The notes beneath the pieces were generated by a model that saw nothing but the letters and a program-made list of their open reading frames with translations, made no database searches and was not told the DNA's origin. 64,000 bases of DNA from Voacanga thouarsii (Eukaryota > Streptophyta > Magnoliopsida > Gentianales > Apocynaceae), in contig JANUWF010001179.1 of NCBI GenBank assembly GCA_026120185.1, positions 1,963,501-2,027,500 of the forward strand, in the 5' to 3' direction. Position numbers and translations under genes: made by a program. Each line of letters starts with the position of its first letter. Position 1 is the first letter of the stretch. Below, piece by piece: positions 10,767 to 22,559 of the stretch.

Positions 10767-11519
10767 ATTTATTAGGTAAAGCAGGGAGAATTGAAGAAGC
10801 ACTACAGATAGTGAAAAATATGCCTACAAAACTAAGTAGTAGCATATAGGATTCTTTGTTGAATGCTTGCAGAATCTATGGTTATGTGTCTCTAGCAGAA
10901 TTTATAGCAAAAGAATTTTTTGTGATGGAAAATTCAGGGAATATGTAACATTATCCAATATATATGCGAATGCTGCAATGCAGAAAGAGGTTAACGTGGT
11001 AAGAAAAATTATGGAAAAGAAGGGAATCAAAAGAGAGGTAGGTTGCAGCTAGTTGGACACAGCTTAAAAATAGAATACACACTTTTGTGACTGGTGGGAG
11101 TCTGGAGTTCCGTAATTCAAATGAGTACAAGAAAGTCAGAGTAGATTAATGAGAACTTTGGTTAAGTGCATATATGAACCTAATACTGGAGTTGTTCTTT
11201 ATGACGGACATGAGGAAGTGAAGGCAGACTGAGTTTGTGGTCATATTGAAAGGCTAGCTACAAATTTTGAGCTGATTCAATATGGCTCTGGAATGCCAAT
11301 TAGGATCACAAAACATGTTCGTGTTTGTGCAGATTGTCACTGTTGCATGAAGTTTATTTTAGGAGTAACAAGAAGAAAAATCATTACGAGAGACGCGAAG
11401 TGCTTCCGCCATTTTAACAAAGGATCATATTCATGCAAGGACTATTGGCAATCACATAATTGATTAAACGTTGAATTTACAAAGTTGAGCAACTTAAATC
11501 CAGACTCTTAAATCCTTTT

Positions 11520-11610
11520 AATTTACAAAGTTGACAAAGGAGCATTTCCTGATTTTTCAAAGTTGAGCAACTTAATTTACAAAGTTGACAAAGGAGCATT
11601 TCCTGATTTT
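11520..11610. repeat. Local tandem duplication, 54-bp period
   Basis: A block of about 37 bp containing AGTTGACAAAGGAGCATTTC occurs at 11520-11556 and again at 11574-11610. A shorter related piece (AATTTACAAAGTTGAGCAACTTAA) precedes it. Confidence 0.9.
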
Positions 11611-12499
11611 AGAAAGTGTGGGAGCAACTTTAATCCTTTTAATTTCTATGCTTGACAGCAAGAGTTACTGCCAATTAGTTCCTTCTTAGTCAGAGGGGAG
11701 ATTTGACCATTCTTAATGCAAATGACTTAGGAATTGAATAATTAAGGTACTATTGTCTTCACAATAGTCGCACTTCAAGTGCAAGTTAGAATATGGAGAT
11801 AAGATGGAAGAAAGCATAAGAAGAAATTGTGAAGACTGACATCAAGCCAATTTCATTTAGGTGCAATTTTCAAGTCATAAAGGTATGCTTGTGATCTAGA
11901 TTATGTTCATTGTATAACATTTTGCACATTATTTATTGCAAATTCATGTATGCTTGCCAATACCCATATCTATGAAAATTATTAACCGTAAGCAAGAAAA
12001 ATGTCAAAAGGCCTCTATGTAAGTAAATATATGAAGTTATAGCTCTCACTGTTTTCTTAAACATTAGAAATAATGACTAGAATACATGTATAAGATATGA
12101 TAGACCAAAACTTAGGTATTCAACAGCTTTCTAGGTCGATTAATTAGAAATCAGATCACTACCCCATCTAACAACAATTGCGGAGATTGATTCTATTTGG
12201 GATGATAGCAGTTTCGATTCAATTTTCTCCAACTTCCTCTTGATACATATAGTTAGGGTCATGCAATTTAGCAACATCTTCAGGTAAACTAGAGTCAATC
12301 CATGAAGATAATTCCAGCTCACTATTTGCATCCAATTCCTATTACAACTCTTTTTTTTTTTTTTTCGTTCATTCATCCTCTCAGCCACAGTCAAAATAAT
12401 TTGATGGTTCAGCATAAACAAGAATAGAAGAAGTGTATCTCTTAGTTATATTCATATATAACCCAGGTTATTATTTTTAGGCAATATAGAATTTAGTTT
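11611..12499. other. No supported feature
   Basis: AT-rich sequence between the PPR relic and the Sirevirus-like insertion. The 93-codon minus-strand frame at 12140-12421 includes a poly-lysine stretch from a T-run and shows no family pattern. Confidence 0.6.
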
Positions 12500-12504
12500 G
12501 TTAC
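12500..12504. repeat. Target site duplication of the Sirevirus-like element, left
   Basis: GTTAC immediately before the LTR start, here TAAAAAACC, mutated from TGAAAAACC in the other LTR. Confidence 0.88.
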
Positions 12505-12520
12505 TAAAAAACCTTAGAGG

Positions 12521-14241
12521 TGTTAGTGTTGTGCCCTAGAGACAATCACTTGTACATTATATATAACACATTTTATTTTAATAAAATGCATTATTTATCT
12601 TACAGTTTCTTTTGTTTACTTTAAGTAATATAACTGTTCGATAAAGTCCCCAGTACAACACTGTGTTAAGAAAATTATGATAGAGATCATGATATGAGAT
12701 TCCTACTACACTGGATGGTGTTAGTACTTAAATAGTCCCTAGTCATAGTATTAATGAGACAGGACATCATTAATACGTTAAGACTAGCATATGTTAGACT
12801 TCCTGATTTGATCAGGCGGTGGTTCTCATAACCGTGAGTATTGAGATACTCAAAATTAACACATTTATGCTTATTAATGGAACAAGTTCATTGGATGGCC
12901 TAGCTTTGAGATAATCACATTGATAACTATTTAGTGCCAGTGATATAATCTCAATATAGCAAACGTGTAAGTATCCTTAGACTTGAGATCTCCAAGGTAC
13001 TTTGTTTGCTGAGCCTTGTACTTTGATTCCAATCTCCGGAGCTCGATCGAGGGCCGCCTATGGGATGGATATTAGGTACATGGTGAGATAAACAAAAGTA
13101 GTTGAGAGGGTCAATAAAGGATTCACCACTCCTAATAGTAGGGGCGAATATCTCACGGCCACTTGTAGGAATTACTACTCGAAAGTCCTTGGCCAAGGCA
13201 ATTGTGTATTGGAAACAGTTCCAATTGATACACATCTAGAGTAGTGGGTTCCTGGTACAAGTACTATTGTATTCGGGCCAGAATTAATTCTGGAGGGAGT
13301 TGGCACTAATTCCGTACTCCAAACCGAATGAGATATTGTATGGTGAAAGGAGTTGATTGCACTGAAGTTTGTTATTAAAGGGTTCATGTCAAGCCACTTG
13401 ACTTTCTGGACTCTTGGGTGGTCATGATGTGTTGCTAGATACCGCTCATGATCTGAGAATATGGGTTTATTAATTGATAAATTAATAAACCAATCCTGAT
13501 TAGAATTAATAGGATTAATTCTAAATAATTATGGATTATTAATTTCAAAGACGTTTGGATTAATTCATGTTCTCTACCAATTGATTGGGAAACCTAATAG
13601 GTCACACACAATAAAGGATTGTATACTCAATATGTTATTTGATAATAATGTGGGGTTAATTGAGAGAAAGAAAAGTTATTATGGACAAATTATAATTAGT
13701 TATAATTTGTGGTACAAGTTGTAATTGTGAGAACTTAATGTTTCCAATTACTATTAGGGAATTCTAATAGGATTAGAATTCTCAGTTTTGGGAAGGGAAT
13801 TTCATGTGATATATAGTAGCTAATAACACACAAAAAACCCTAGCCAATAGCTGAAAAAACAACACACGATTCTCTCTTCCTTTGATCTCTCTTTCTCTCG
13901 TTTTTCTTCTTGAAAGAAAAATCCTAGCCGCCATTAATTTTTGCTAGCACAGAAATTTTGGTGCTTGAGTATTCTTCTGTGTGGATTACTATTAGAGATA
14001 ATCACACAGTGTGATTATAGTGGGTAGACGTTCAACTCATGCGGAGGTTGATCATGAGGATTGCTGGATCGCGCCTCAACTTGAAGAAGAAAATTTTGTT
14101 CTTCGTACGATCACCCAAAGGTAAAAGCTGTTGTCTTTATTGTCGTTATGTCTTGTTTTGCACACATAGAAGAGTCCTGAGAGGGTATCTCGATTTATTT
14201 TTCACTGCATCATATAGAATACGAGCCTGAGATACCCAACA
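12521..14241 (+). mobile_element. Solo LTR, Angela-like Ty1-copia family A, nested in the 3' LTR
   Basis: It begins TGTTAGTGTTGTGCCCTAGAG and ends ATACCCAACA, flanked by AGAGG on both sides (12516-12520 and 14242-14246). Excising it restores the AACCTTAGAGG-plus-purine context of the other Sirevirus LTR. There is no internal region, so it arose by LTR-LTR recombination. The TGCCCTAGAG start resembles Angela-type LTRs. The small open frames inside (for example 12951-13235) are not genes. A TATA-like GATATATAG lies near 13807. Orientation is tentative. Confidence 0.88.
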
Positions 14242-15233
14242 AGAGGAGGGTGAATAAAGTTTTTGGCAAGCTAAAAAATTTTTGACTATTCTGATATACA
14301 GAATAGTAAAGATCATCAAGTTTCTTGGAGTGACTTTATGGTGACAAAAAAAGTTATCCAAGAACTCTTTGAGATATATCTAGATTCAGATAAAGATTGA
14401 AGCATGAAGCAATTAATGACTTATGAAAGAAAATGAGACACAAAATAGTGGTTCGATCTACCAAGATCTACGTCCACTACCTTAAGCTCACACTTAAGGA
14501 TTTTCAACTAAATTTCATTTATTCCACTTAATAAAATCAAACTGTACCACATACAAGAGAGAATCACCACACTAGGTTTTTCAAAACCTCTCAATCAAAC
14601 AATCACAACAGGGTTCACCCCAAATGGGTTTTATACCACAACCTTGTATTACAAAGGAGATTGAATATCAATAGAACAGTAAAAGCTCACTTATTTGAGC
14701 AGATGATCACTAAGGTACAAAGTATAAACACTTTTACCTTTGACACAAATGAATTCACTTTGAAGCACTTGATAAAAGGAGATTTTTGTAAACTAATGAG
14801 CAATAGTATTTCTTAAAAGAATGTCACAAAAATCTTATGTTTAATCTTGTTTAGAGACTATTTATAGAACAAAAAAAGTGAAGTACCAACGGCTATAAAA
14901 CGGCTATAATTTTTCTGTTAAATTCACCCATATTTTGGACTCAAGTTTTAGACGACGATGCATCCAAAAGGTAAGTCCAAAATAGCACTTTTTTAGGTAG
15001 AAACATTTCAACATTATTTATAAGATTTTGGACGAATCTTTTGGATGCAAAAACATCCAAACTACTTAATCCAAAATTTTGAGATTTTCAAACTTTGAAA
15101 TCTTTTTCTTTGTGTACTTCAAGGTAAAAATCAATTTGAACCAAAAAGGTAAAGAGACATAGGAATTAATAGAAATACATTAATAATACTTCCTAATTTA
15201 AAGATTTTCTATAAGGACTTCTTGGTATGCAGC

Positions 15234-17209
15234 TGATAGGGCCTAAATTAGTCATATTTTTCTTAGTTATTTGAGACTATTTTTGTGAAACATTTTGTGA
15301 AATAACTGGTCATATTCCTTCATATTTGATATTTCCCTTATAAAAATACTTTTCTGTAATTTTATGCAAAAATAAGAAAAAATTAGAGCTAATTGTGTGA
15401 TTTTCCAGAATAGAGGCGGCGCCAACCCAAGAAGGTAGAACCGGCGCCGGTTAGCTACTGGAAGCACAAAGGAATTGAAGGAACAGGGAAACAATTGAAA
15501 TTGGAAATCAACAAAGGCTGCTACAAAAGAAGTAATTTCGGCTGGCTTCATCACTTGAGCCGACAACAAGAAGAAGACAATTGCAACAAAAGCAACAGAG
15601 GAATTAATGAAATTCGGCGGCTCAATTCCAATTCAACAACAAAGGAATTTCGGACAGCAAGAAGAAAGCAACAGCAACAAAGTGAAGTAAATTCGGTGGG
15701 GCCAAGGTGGAGAAAAAAGTCAATAATGATAGGCTGTAAAGGAAGTAGCCAAAACAAGAACAAAGAAAAGAAAATAGCAGCTTTGGTCTTCAGCCGAAGT
15801 AGATGGAATTCAACTTAGCAAGCCGATGCAATAACATGAAGACAAAAATAGAATTTCGGTGGCTTATGGGCTTGGGATTGCGGCTTGATCGAGCCGATTG
15901 CAACAAAATTGATTTCGGTTGTTGGGTTTTAGCAATTTCATGGCTTGAAAGAAAGGAAGCCGACTTCAATAATTACAATTCAAACATCAAAGGCTTCAGC
16001 AAACACGACAAAGCAGAAAAAGACAAAGTCCAATCCAACTTAATTTTCAATTCAATTTACAATGTCAACGGCAGTGGATTCCATTAGCTTTTATTTAGGA
16101 TTTTATTTTAGCTATTATTAATCCTTTTTTGTTTTGGATTATTTTTAAGTAATTACTTCTTCTTTATTTAGGATTTTTTTAGGAACTTTATGAGCCTATA
16201 AATAAAGGCCAATTTACCCTAGAAAAAGGGGGTGCACAATGTAGAGATTTAGGTTTATTTTAGAGTGCATCACCAATATTTTCTCGAGATAAATAGTTCA
16301 AGAAGGATTGTACAAGAAGGTCTTCAAGGGAAGAAGAAGAAGACTTGTCTATGAGTATCTATTTCTTTCCTTTATTTTTTTTTCTTGAACAATGATGTGT
16401 TAATTGTTTTATTGTAATTCGACATTGTTTTAGATATTCATGATTTTTAGAGTTATTTGATCTTTTGATTAATTAATTGTTCTTCTTGGTATTTAATTAC
16501 TTAGGCATATTACGAGATTAATTGGTTGTTTCTTTTCATTAGCATGCTAGACCAAAGAGGTTGGTGGTGATTTCAATTGATTAATTTCATATTTATTGGC
16601 TGTTAGCTTGCTAGACCAAAGAGGTTAATTGCTGAGGATTAAGTAATTAAAGGTTAATTGGTGTTTGCCAGACTAAGAATTAATTGATTAATTTCATGTT
16701 TTAAATTTGTCAGACCAAGGAAATTTAATCAAGGATTGTGTTTAATGCGTCTTTTGAGTGAATTAGTTGAGACAGATCAAGTGATGCTAATTTATCTAGA
16801 TGATAGTGATTTCATGAATTGACCATCGAAGTGAATCTACATTCATCCTTCATGATACCAAGAAAATAATTGGTTATGATAATGGTTGGGTTCTTTAAGA
16901 TCATGTTTGTCTAAATAATGGCTTAAGTTACATACTTCTCCATCCTTGACATGTATATATTTTTATTTTATTTTATTTTATTTTATTTTATTTTTATTTA
17001 TTTTTAACTTTATTGAGTCGGTTAAACAATGAAAGAAAAGTGATTAATGATACTTGTTCCTAGATGATCGACACTCGTTTGAACCATATATTATGTTAAT
17101 GATGAGTACGCTTGCTCATATGTGTAATTTGGGATTAACGTTTTAATTTAAACTTGATTAGGAATGTGCTTATTTTTGTATGATTTTTATACCTAATCCA
17201 TACGCATCA
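15234..17209 (+). mobile_element. Solo LTR of a second family, nested in the 3' LTR
   Basis: It begins TGATAGGGCCTAAATTAG and ends CCATACGCATCA. Target copies are GCAGC (15229-15233) and ACAAC (17210-17214); the intact Sirevirus LTR reads GCAAC there, so each copy has one change. A TATA box, TATAAATAAA, at 16197-16206 indicates plus orientation. The interior is GC-richer at 15410-16080, where two overlapping open frames (15495-15818, 15803-16087) look non-coding. An ATTTT-rich microsatellite lies at about 16964-17005. The parent family is probably Ty3-gypsy but unassigned. Confidence 0.82.
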
Positions 17210-17406
17210 ACAACCCTATAAACTTTGAACTTTTTTTTTATCTTCCATACTTGAATTCTAGTACTGAAGAGTTGCTTAATAATTATATATGAATGCCTTA
17301 GAAGAATAGAGGTTAAACATGTTCTATCACATATAGATTACATAAGTTAGTTCACATCAATGTTTGTCATTAGTCAAAACATAGGAGAAAGCCCTTAGGG
17401 CTAACA

Positions 17407-18470
17407 ATCTTCCCCTTTTTGAGTGATGACAAACTTGATAAAAAATTATATATATAAAGAACAATAATGTGTATAGAGTGAACATGTTGATCGAGAGAGA
17501 TAAGAACATTTTTTATTGAAATACAATTCTCGTATTATAGGTTTCAAAGAGAATTTATGAGATTAAGATAGATAATTTTGAAGCATATACTCACAAGCAT
17601 GGCTCAATAAGCATATGGCTTATCCTATCTCCATATCCTTATAAATATTCAAAATGAGATAATGATTCAATAAATAAAAGAGATGTAGTAGGCAAATTAT
17701 ATGAGGAGATACTCCCCCTTAATATTTGCTTATATGAATATTTCAAAATGAGAGGGAAAATTAAAATCAATTTTATACATCCAAAACGTATGTCCAAAAC
17801 ATTTGTGAAAGAATGTATAAAACCCTTTTAGATGCGGGTTTTGAATGTCCAAAAGGTGTGTTCCTAAAACAGTATGACTTTTAGAAAAAGATTTTTGGAT
17901 CAAGAAAATATGAGTCCAAAACTCCCCCTAACACAATGCACAGGATAATGGATTTTTCAGATTTTCAAAGACTTTTTAAACATAAGGAAGACAATCCATC
18001 TGACTGAAATTTTGATTTTGTCACAGAATTATATCCACATCTTCTCAAATTAGTCTCAAAGATACCTTTATTATAAAGAGAATACTTTTGGATAAAAAGA
18101 TTTGAGTAACCATAAACTGAAATCAAAGATGATCAATTTTTATATCAAATAGTTCATCAAATCAACCACAAGGTATTATAAGCAGAAGTTTAGCAAAAAA
18201 TTATTCCAACATTCCAAGTAGAAACTTCTAATAATTTTTCAATAATCATATCTAATAAAGCAAATATTTTCCCAAACAGTTTCATATCAGATTATATCAG
18301 TCTAATATCTTTCCAGTCATTACAGCAACATCAACAATTTCCAAAATAGTATTATATCAGTTCATATCTTCCTAGTCATTCTGATCAGTCTAATATCTTC
18401 TCCCCATTTATATCTTAACCAATATCCCAGTCATTTATACGGTCTAATCAGTCTAATCTTTTTCCCCCCT
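17407..18470 (-). other. Polypurine tract cluster upstream of the 3' LTR
   Basis: On the minus strand the sequence directly before the LTR is AAAAAGGGGAAGAT, the plus-strand primer for this class. Further G-rich purine runs recur at about 17711 (AGGGGGAG), 17922 (AGGGGGAG) and 18460 (AAAGGGGGGAAAA). Multiplied polypurine tracts are a described Sirevirus trait. No coding frame is supported in 17430-18680. Confidence 0.65.
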
Positions 18471-18686
18471 TTGTAATCAATCAAAAAGAGTAATAACACA
18501 AAGGAAGTAGAAATAGAATATAGATAGATAGGAAATAGTCAGAATTTAAGCAATATGCAGAAATTAAGCAATTATCCTTATGCATAATCTAAAGACAGGT
18601 AAGTAAATTGTTCAAACTGCAGAAAGTAAATTGTTCATGATATTAGAAAGATATCAACTAAAGATCATTCTGCCCAACTGGTCTTC

Positions 18687-21600
18687 TTAGGAGATGTTAA
18701 TGGTTTCAGCTTTTGAACCGGCACCCTTTTTAGAATGTTGACTAGCTATCCGATTAGTTTTTCTCTTCACCACAACATGCTTTTGTCTCTTTCCATATGA
18801 AATATGTGGTTTAGAGGATGCAAAAGGTGCAACATTTTCCTTAATCGAAGATCTTATCTGGGTTTGATTACTAGCATGCTTTTCCTCCGCGGCAGGCAAA
18901 TAAGTTTCTTTTTCAATGACGGGTTCATCTCTTGTTTCATTTTCTTGAGCAGATATTGTTGGAGTAGATACAGGTGCATCTATTTTTGCAATCTTTTCTA
19001 CTGTAGTCAATTTGTTTCCAAAACTTTGAAGCTCAGAACTGAAATTATCCAATTTCACAGCCAATGAATTGATGGCATCTAATATGCTCACAGATAATCC
19101 CTCATCCTTTTCTTTCCCTTTAGCAGAGGATTCTGCCTGAGGATCATCTTCAAACTTTCTTTTTATTCCAGCAACAGGAACAGACTTTCCTTCAGCTTTA
19201 ATTTCATTAAATTTTCTCTTTCTTTACCCTCAGTGTCTCTCAGCTGAAGGTCTAAAAGGGGGAGCAACAAAGTATGCAGCGGAAGCGAAAATCGAAAAAT
19301 TGGAAAAACTGAAGAACAAGAAAATCCTGACCGGAGCCGGCGCCGGTTCCGACAGCCTCAATCGAAGCCGGTCCCGGTCTGGTGGGACTCCGAGGTAAAA
19401 AAAACCTAACCTTTTCTTCTTGTTCTCAGAGTTGGCTGGACCAGAATGTATGGAACTGAGGTAGGTGCGTTGGTGGAGACCTCTGATGCGATTCCTGCTA
19501 GCCTCCTACTCCATCTGTGCATGTAGGTGAATGCCAATCTCTCGATCTTCTAGTATATGACCTGTCTAATCCCGTTTGGTGAACAACTTACAGGGTTAAG
19601 GAATATTTTCGAGAGAGAGAGAGAGAGAGGGCTATGTCGTTCTGTTTTCACCAGAGAAGAAGCAGTGTCAAAAAACAACGTCCTTCTCTATTCACCTATT
19701 TAACCCAAATAAAACTCTAGGTTAAATTGGACTGGCCCATTGGACTCTTAGTTTAGCCTTTTGAACTAAATTAATTATTCTAATTAGAACTAAATAAATG
19801 GCCCAACAAATAATTAATTCCCAACCCAAATAAACTAGTCCAATTAACAAGCTTATATTAGTTTAATCTCAGGTTAATCTTTAATTATTCAAATTGGGTC
19901 AAAGCCCTGAATAATTAATTAACTCACCAAACTAATTTAATTAATTCTCTCTCTCCATAGACTTTTATTTTATTCTAACCCAACAATTAAATCAGGCTAC
20001 TTAAATAAAATATATTTCATTTAATTTAATTTAAGATTAATTCATTAGCCTGTATTTAATTAGGACTCACATTCTATACTGGGAACCAAAAGACACACCG
20101 CCTTGGCTACTAAAATGACCAAAATACCCTTGCCATATAAATAACTATATTTTGCATTTTAAATATTTCATAATATCACCGTAAGAAAATATTGACCACA
20201 ATGATAATGTTGCATTAGCAAAGTCTCCGACCTACAGGTGTAATAACTAAAATACCTCTCTATACATCGACGTACATTTAAAGAGGAAGAAATGTACTAA
20301 CACCTCTCTAAATGACATCTACCATCCTTAGGCTTCTAGTCCAATGATCCACGACTTTCTGGATTATTTCCGCTTTCTAAGGGAGCTACCCTAAAACAAA
20401 TATCCAAGTCATATTTCCCAGGGCCCTGGATATTTAGATCATTCAGACAACCACAAAGGGCGATATAGTATAGAAACTATCTTGTACAAGTCTGTCTTAA
20501 CTAACTAGTCACACAAACCCAACATGCAAGTATATTGGTCTTACGATAGAACCTCAACTATAGCATATCAAAGTACATACTTCCAACTTCGTCAGACCAC
20601 TAACTCATACTCAAGTCATAGAGTACCAGTCCGCGCTATAGCAGTAGTAGTCTAAGTTTCTACCATATAGTACTTTTAGAAACCACTACTACAAGTCCTA
20701 TTCTACACATTCAAAAAACGTTTATGTCATGAAGTGAGTGGACTACTCACTGGCTAAAAGTAAGCCATTCCCTATTTGAAATTCATAACATAATAACCTA
20801 AATATGATGAGATTCTCATTCTCATCAATCAGTTAAGAACGAACGTTTATGTGTTAAGTAACTCGTGATCCATACCTTACTGTGAAAGACCACCATTCAT
20901 ATGGACCACTTACTTAAACACAATGGGTCTTTGCCAAACGAAATTGTGCACAAATAAAATGTAAATTCACAAACGATTTCTGAAAATAAATTCTTTTATT
21001 AAAACATTAGATATTTACATCAGAAACCTAGTCTAAGATGATATATTTTCCAACATTAGTAGCTTCCATTCATTACCCATTCTCACATAACCCATTCTCT
21101 CAAAGGAGTCAAAGTTGTAAACATTCATCTTTGTTAGATCACTAGGAATAGAATTTAAATCAACATGAAAATGACTGAACACTCTAGATGACAGATTTCC
21201 ATAAGGCGGAGCTTTGCTTGATGTATTCCTTGATTGCAGCATTAATTTGGCAGCTAAAAACCCAAAGTTTATTTGCCTAACCTCTGCTAGGGCTAACATG
21301 ATTACCATTTGCAGAATGCTTATGGAGGTCTTATATCCATAGCTCGGAACCATCATAGCGGAAACCATATGGTGCAGAATTCTTCCAACTCCATTAAGCC
21401 ATTTAGTACTTTTGTTACTAGAGTTCCCAAAACTCTTCCCTCTAGTAAAGATTTCCTCAAATTTCTTCAAATCAAATATATCATTTCCCTATGGAAATTT
21501 GTTCAACTCAAAATACTGAATTCCAGCATCCCTCACATCACAGATCCTATTTAACAGATGTTGATCAAACTCAATATCTTTTCCTTTAACTCTTGACACA

Positions 21601-22049
21601 TACCATCGAATCATGAAACCTCCCCCAATTTTTTCAAGACGACCTTTTCTTAAATTAGCATAAAATTCCCAGACAAGTGGAGTAAATAATTTTTCATCAA
21701 CAGAAAGCAAACTACCCCATCCAATGTGTTTAAACATATCTAATACATTTGAAAGATTTAGAAAGGCCGAAGGATTTGCACAGTATCCAGAAATAACCGT
21801 TCTATTCCTTGAAACCCAGTCATTATATTCAGTTTCACATTTAGAGTTTATGAAACGGAGTACCTAATTTCCAGAACTCACTTGTTCCGGAGAAGACTTT
21901 GATGAGTCGTAGTGTGATGCTGAGAAGTCTGGTTGAGGAGAAACTTCTTTTCCTTTCGCTTTGCTTGAAATTGAACTCTTTTTCTTCATCTTCTGAGACG
22001 TTTTGTACCCTTTCTTTGGTTTTGGTGCAGAAGATTTTATTTTTTCCAT
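18687..22049 (-). pseudogene. Env-like / plant-transposon-protein ORF of the Sirevirus-like element, split by a solo LTR
   Basis: This frame lies between RNase H and the 3' LTR, where Sireviruses carry an env-like gene of unknown role. The start chosen is the ATG at 22047-22049 (MEKIKSSAPKPKKGYK), opening a Lys/Ser-rich basic region. After a stop at about 21864 it continues with NDWVSRNRTVISGY and IGWGSLLSVDEKLFTPLVWEF, then GGGFMIRWYVSRVKGKDIEF. This pattern (LVWEFYANL, V-x-G-K-x-I-x-F) fits the putative plant transposon protein domain. A second stop is near 21486. The solo LTR cuts the frame at 21055. It resumes before 19239 with IKRKFEDDPQAESSAKGK and a heptad-like segment (INSLAVKLDNFSSELQSFGN), ending in a Lys/Arg-rich tail. 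Without the solo LTR it is about 515 codons. I see no signal peptide or transmembrane segment in the readable parts, so env is only a positional name. Confidence 0.7.
19245..21055 (-). mobile_element. Solo LTR, Angela-like Ty1-copia family B, nested in the env-like ORF
   Basis: Read on the minus strand it starts TGTTGGAAAATATATCATC and ends TTTTAGACCTTCA. It aligns with the LTRs of the copia element at 53.8-62.4 kb, including the shared block around GGATCACG and the GATAGCTTCTACGCTATATCG block. Flanking pentamers are TCAGC (19240-19244) and TTAGT (21056-21060), consistent with one duplication decayed by two C-to-T changes. It splits the env-like frame. Confidence 0.87.
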
Positions 22050-22312
22050 TCGAAAGATTAGGGCTTTTTCTTTTTGGACTGGCGGTTTTTTTTTAAGAAG
22101 AAGAACATAGAGATTTTTGGAGGAATCGGTTACAAGGGTTTTGAGAAAAATCAGAGCGCTTTGAATGTCTGGAGTAATGTGATATAAAGTGCATTGAAAA
22201 GATAATTTTTTTTTATTGATAAAAAAAAAGATAAATTTTTCACAGAAGTTTAGAGAAACACGCAAACCAACTTTTTGAAATTAAAAAATTGGAATAAGGA
22301 AAAATATAGAGA

Positions 22313-22341
22313 GAGAGTGTGTGTGTGTGTGTGTGTGTGTA
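22313..22341. repeat. GA/TG microsatellite
   Basis: GAGAGAG running into about 22 bp of TG, between RNase H and the env-like start. Confidence 0.95.
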
Positions 22342-22559
22342 AGAGTGTTTTGGATTTTGATCCAAGCCGAAATTATCATCCAAACGAGACTTTTTCAGAA
22401 ATGCATTTTGGATGCAGGATTTGGACTTAAATATTGCGTCCAAACAGTTGTTGGTGTGTTGTGGATACAAACACTGTTTCCAAAAAAATTTTCTTCACTA
22501 ATCCTACAAAATAATAAAAAAAAACTTATGCAAAAAGATTAGTTTTCAAATTTTTGTAA

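Larger units (their letters stand above)
9402..11463 (+). pseudogene. DYW-type pentatricopeptide repeat (PPR) protein, C-terminal part, split by a LINE
   Basis: PPR-DYW proteins bind organellar RNA and direct C-to-U editing; the DYW domain is a zinc-dependent deaminase. Part one (9402-9504) reads LGWELFERMIVQFGIEPNLQ, typical of the last PPR/E region. After the LINE, part two resumes at 10752 with ACLVDLLGKAGRIEEALQIV, then GNYVTLSNIYANAAMQKEVN and KIMEKKGIKREVGCS. The DYW domain follows: a GHIERLA segment in place of the HSE box (H and E kept), RVCADCHCCMK with the C-X2-C-H zinc motif, and KCFRHFNKGSYSCKDYW near 11400-11448. Four residues follow DYW before the stop. Stops and small frameshifts occur in part two (for example TAG near 10847 and TGA near 11230), so it is dead apart from the insertion. 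The upstream PPR array is not visible. Confidence 0.88.
12505..17406 (-). repeat. 3' LTR of the Sirevirus-like element, interrupted twice
   Basis: The LTR survives in three pieces: 12505-12520, 14247-15233 and 17215-17406 (1195 bp in total). They are collinear with the intact LTR at 27696-28899. The gaps are two solo LTRs. A TATA-like box on the minus strand, TCTATAAATAG, is at 14858-14868. Confidence 0.92.

Noticed and set aside
15495..16087. Overlapping Asn/Lys-rich frames as a gene
   Set aside because: They lie wholly within a solo LTR upstream of its TATA box and resemble no family.
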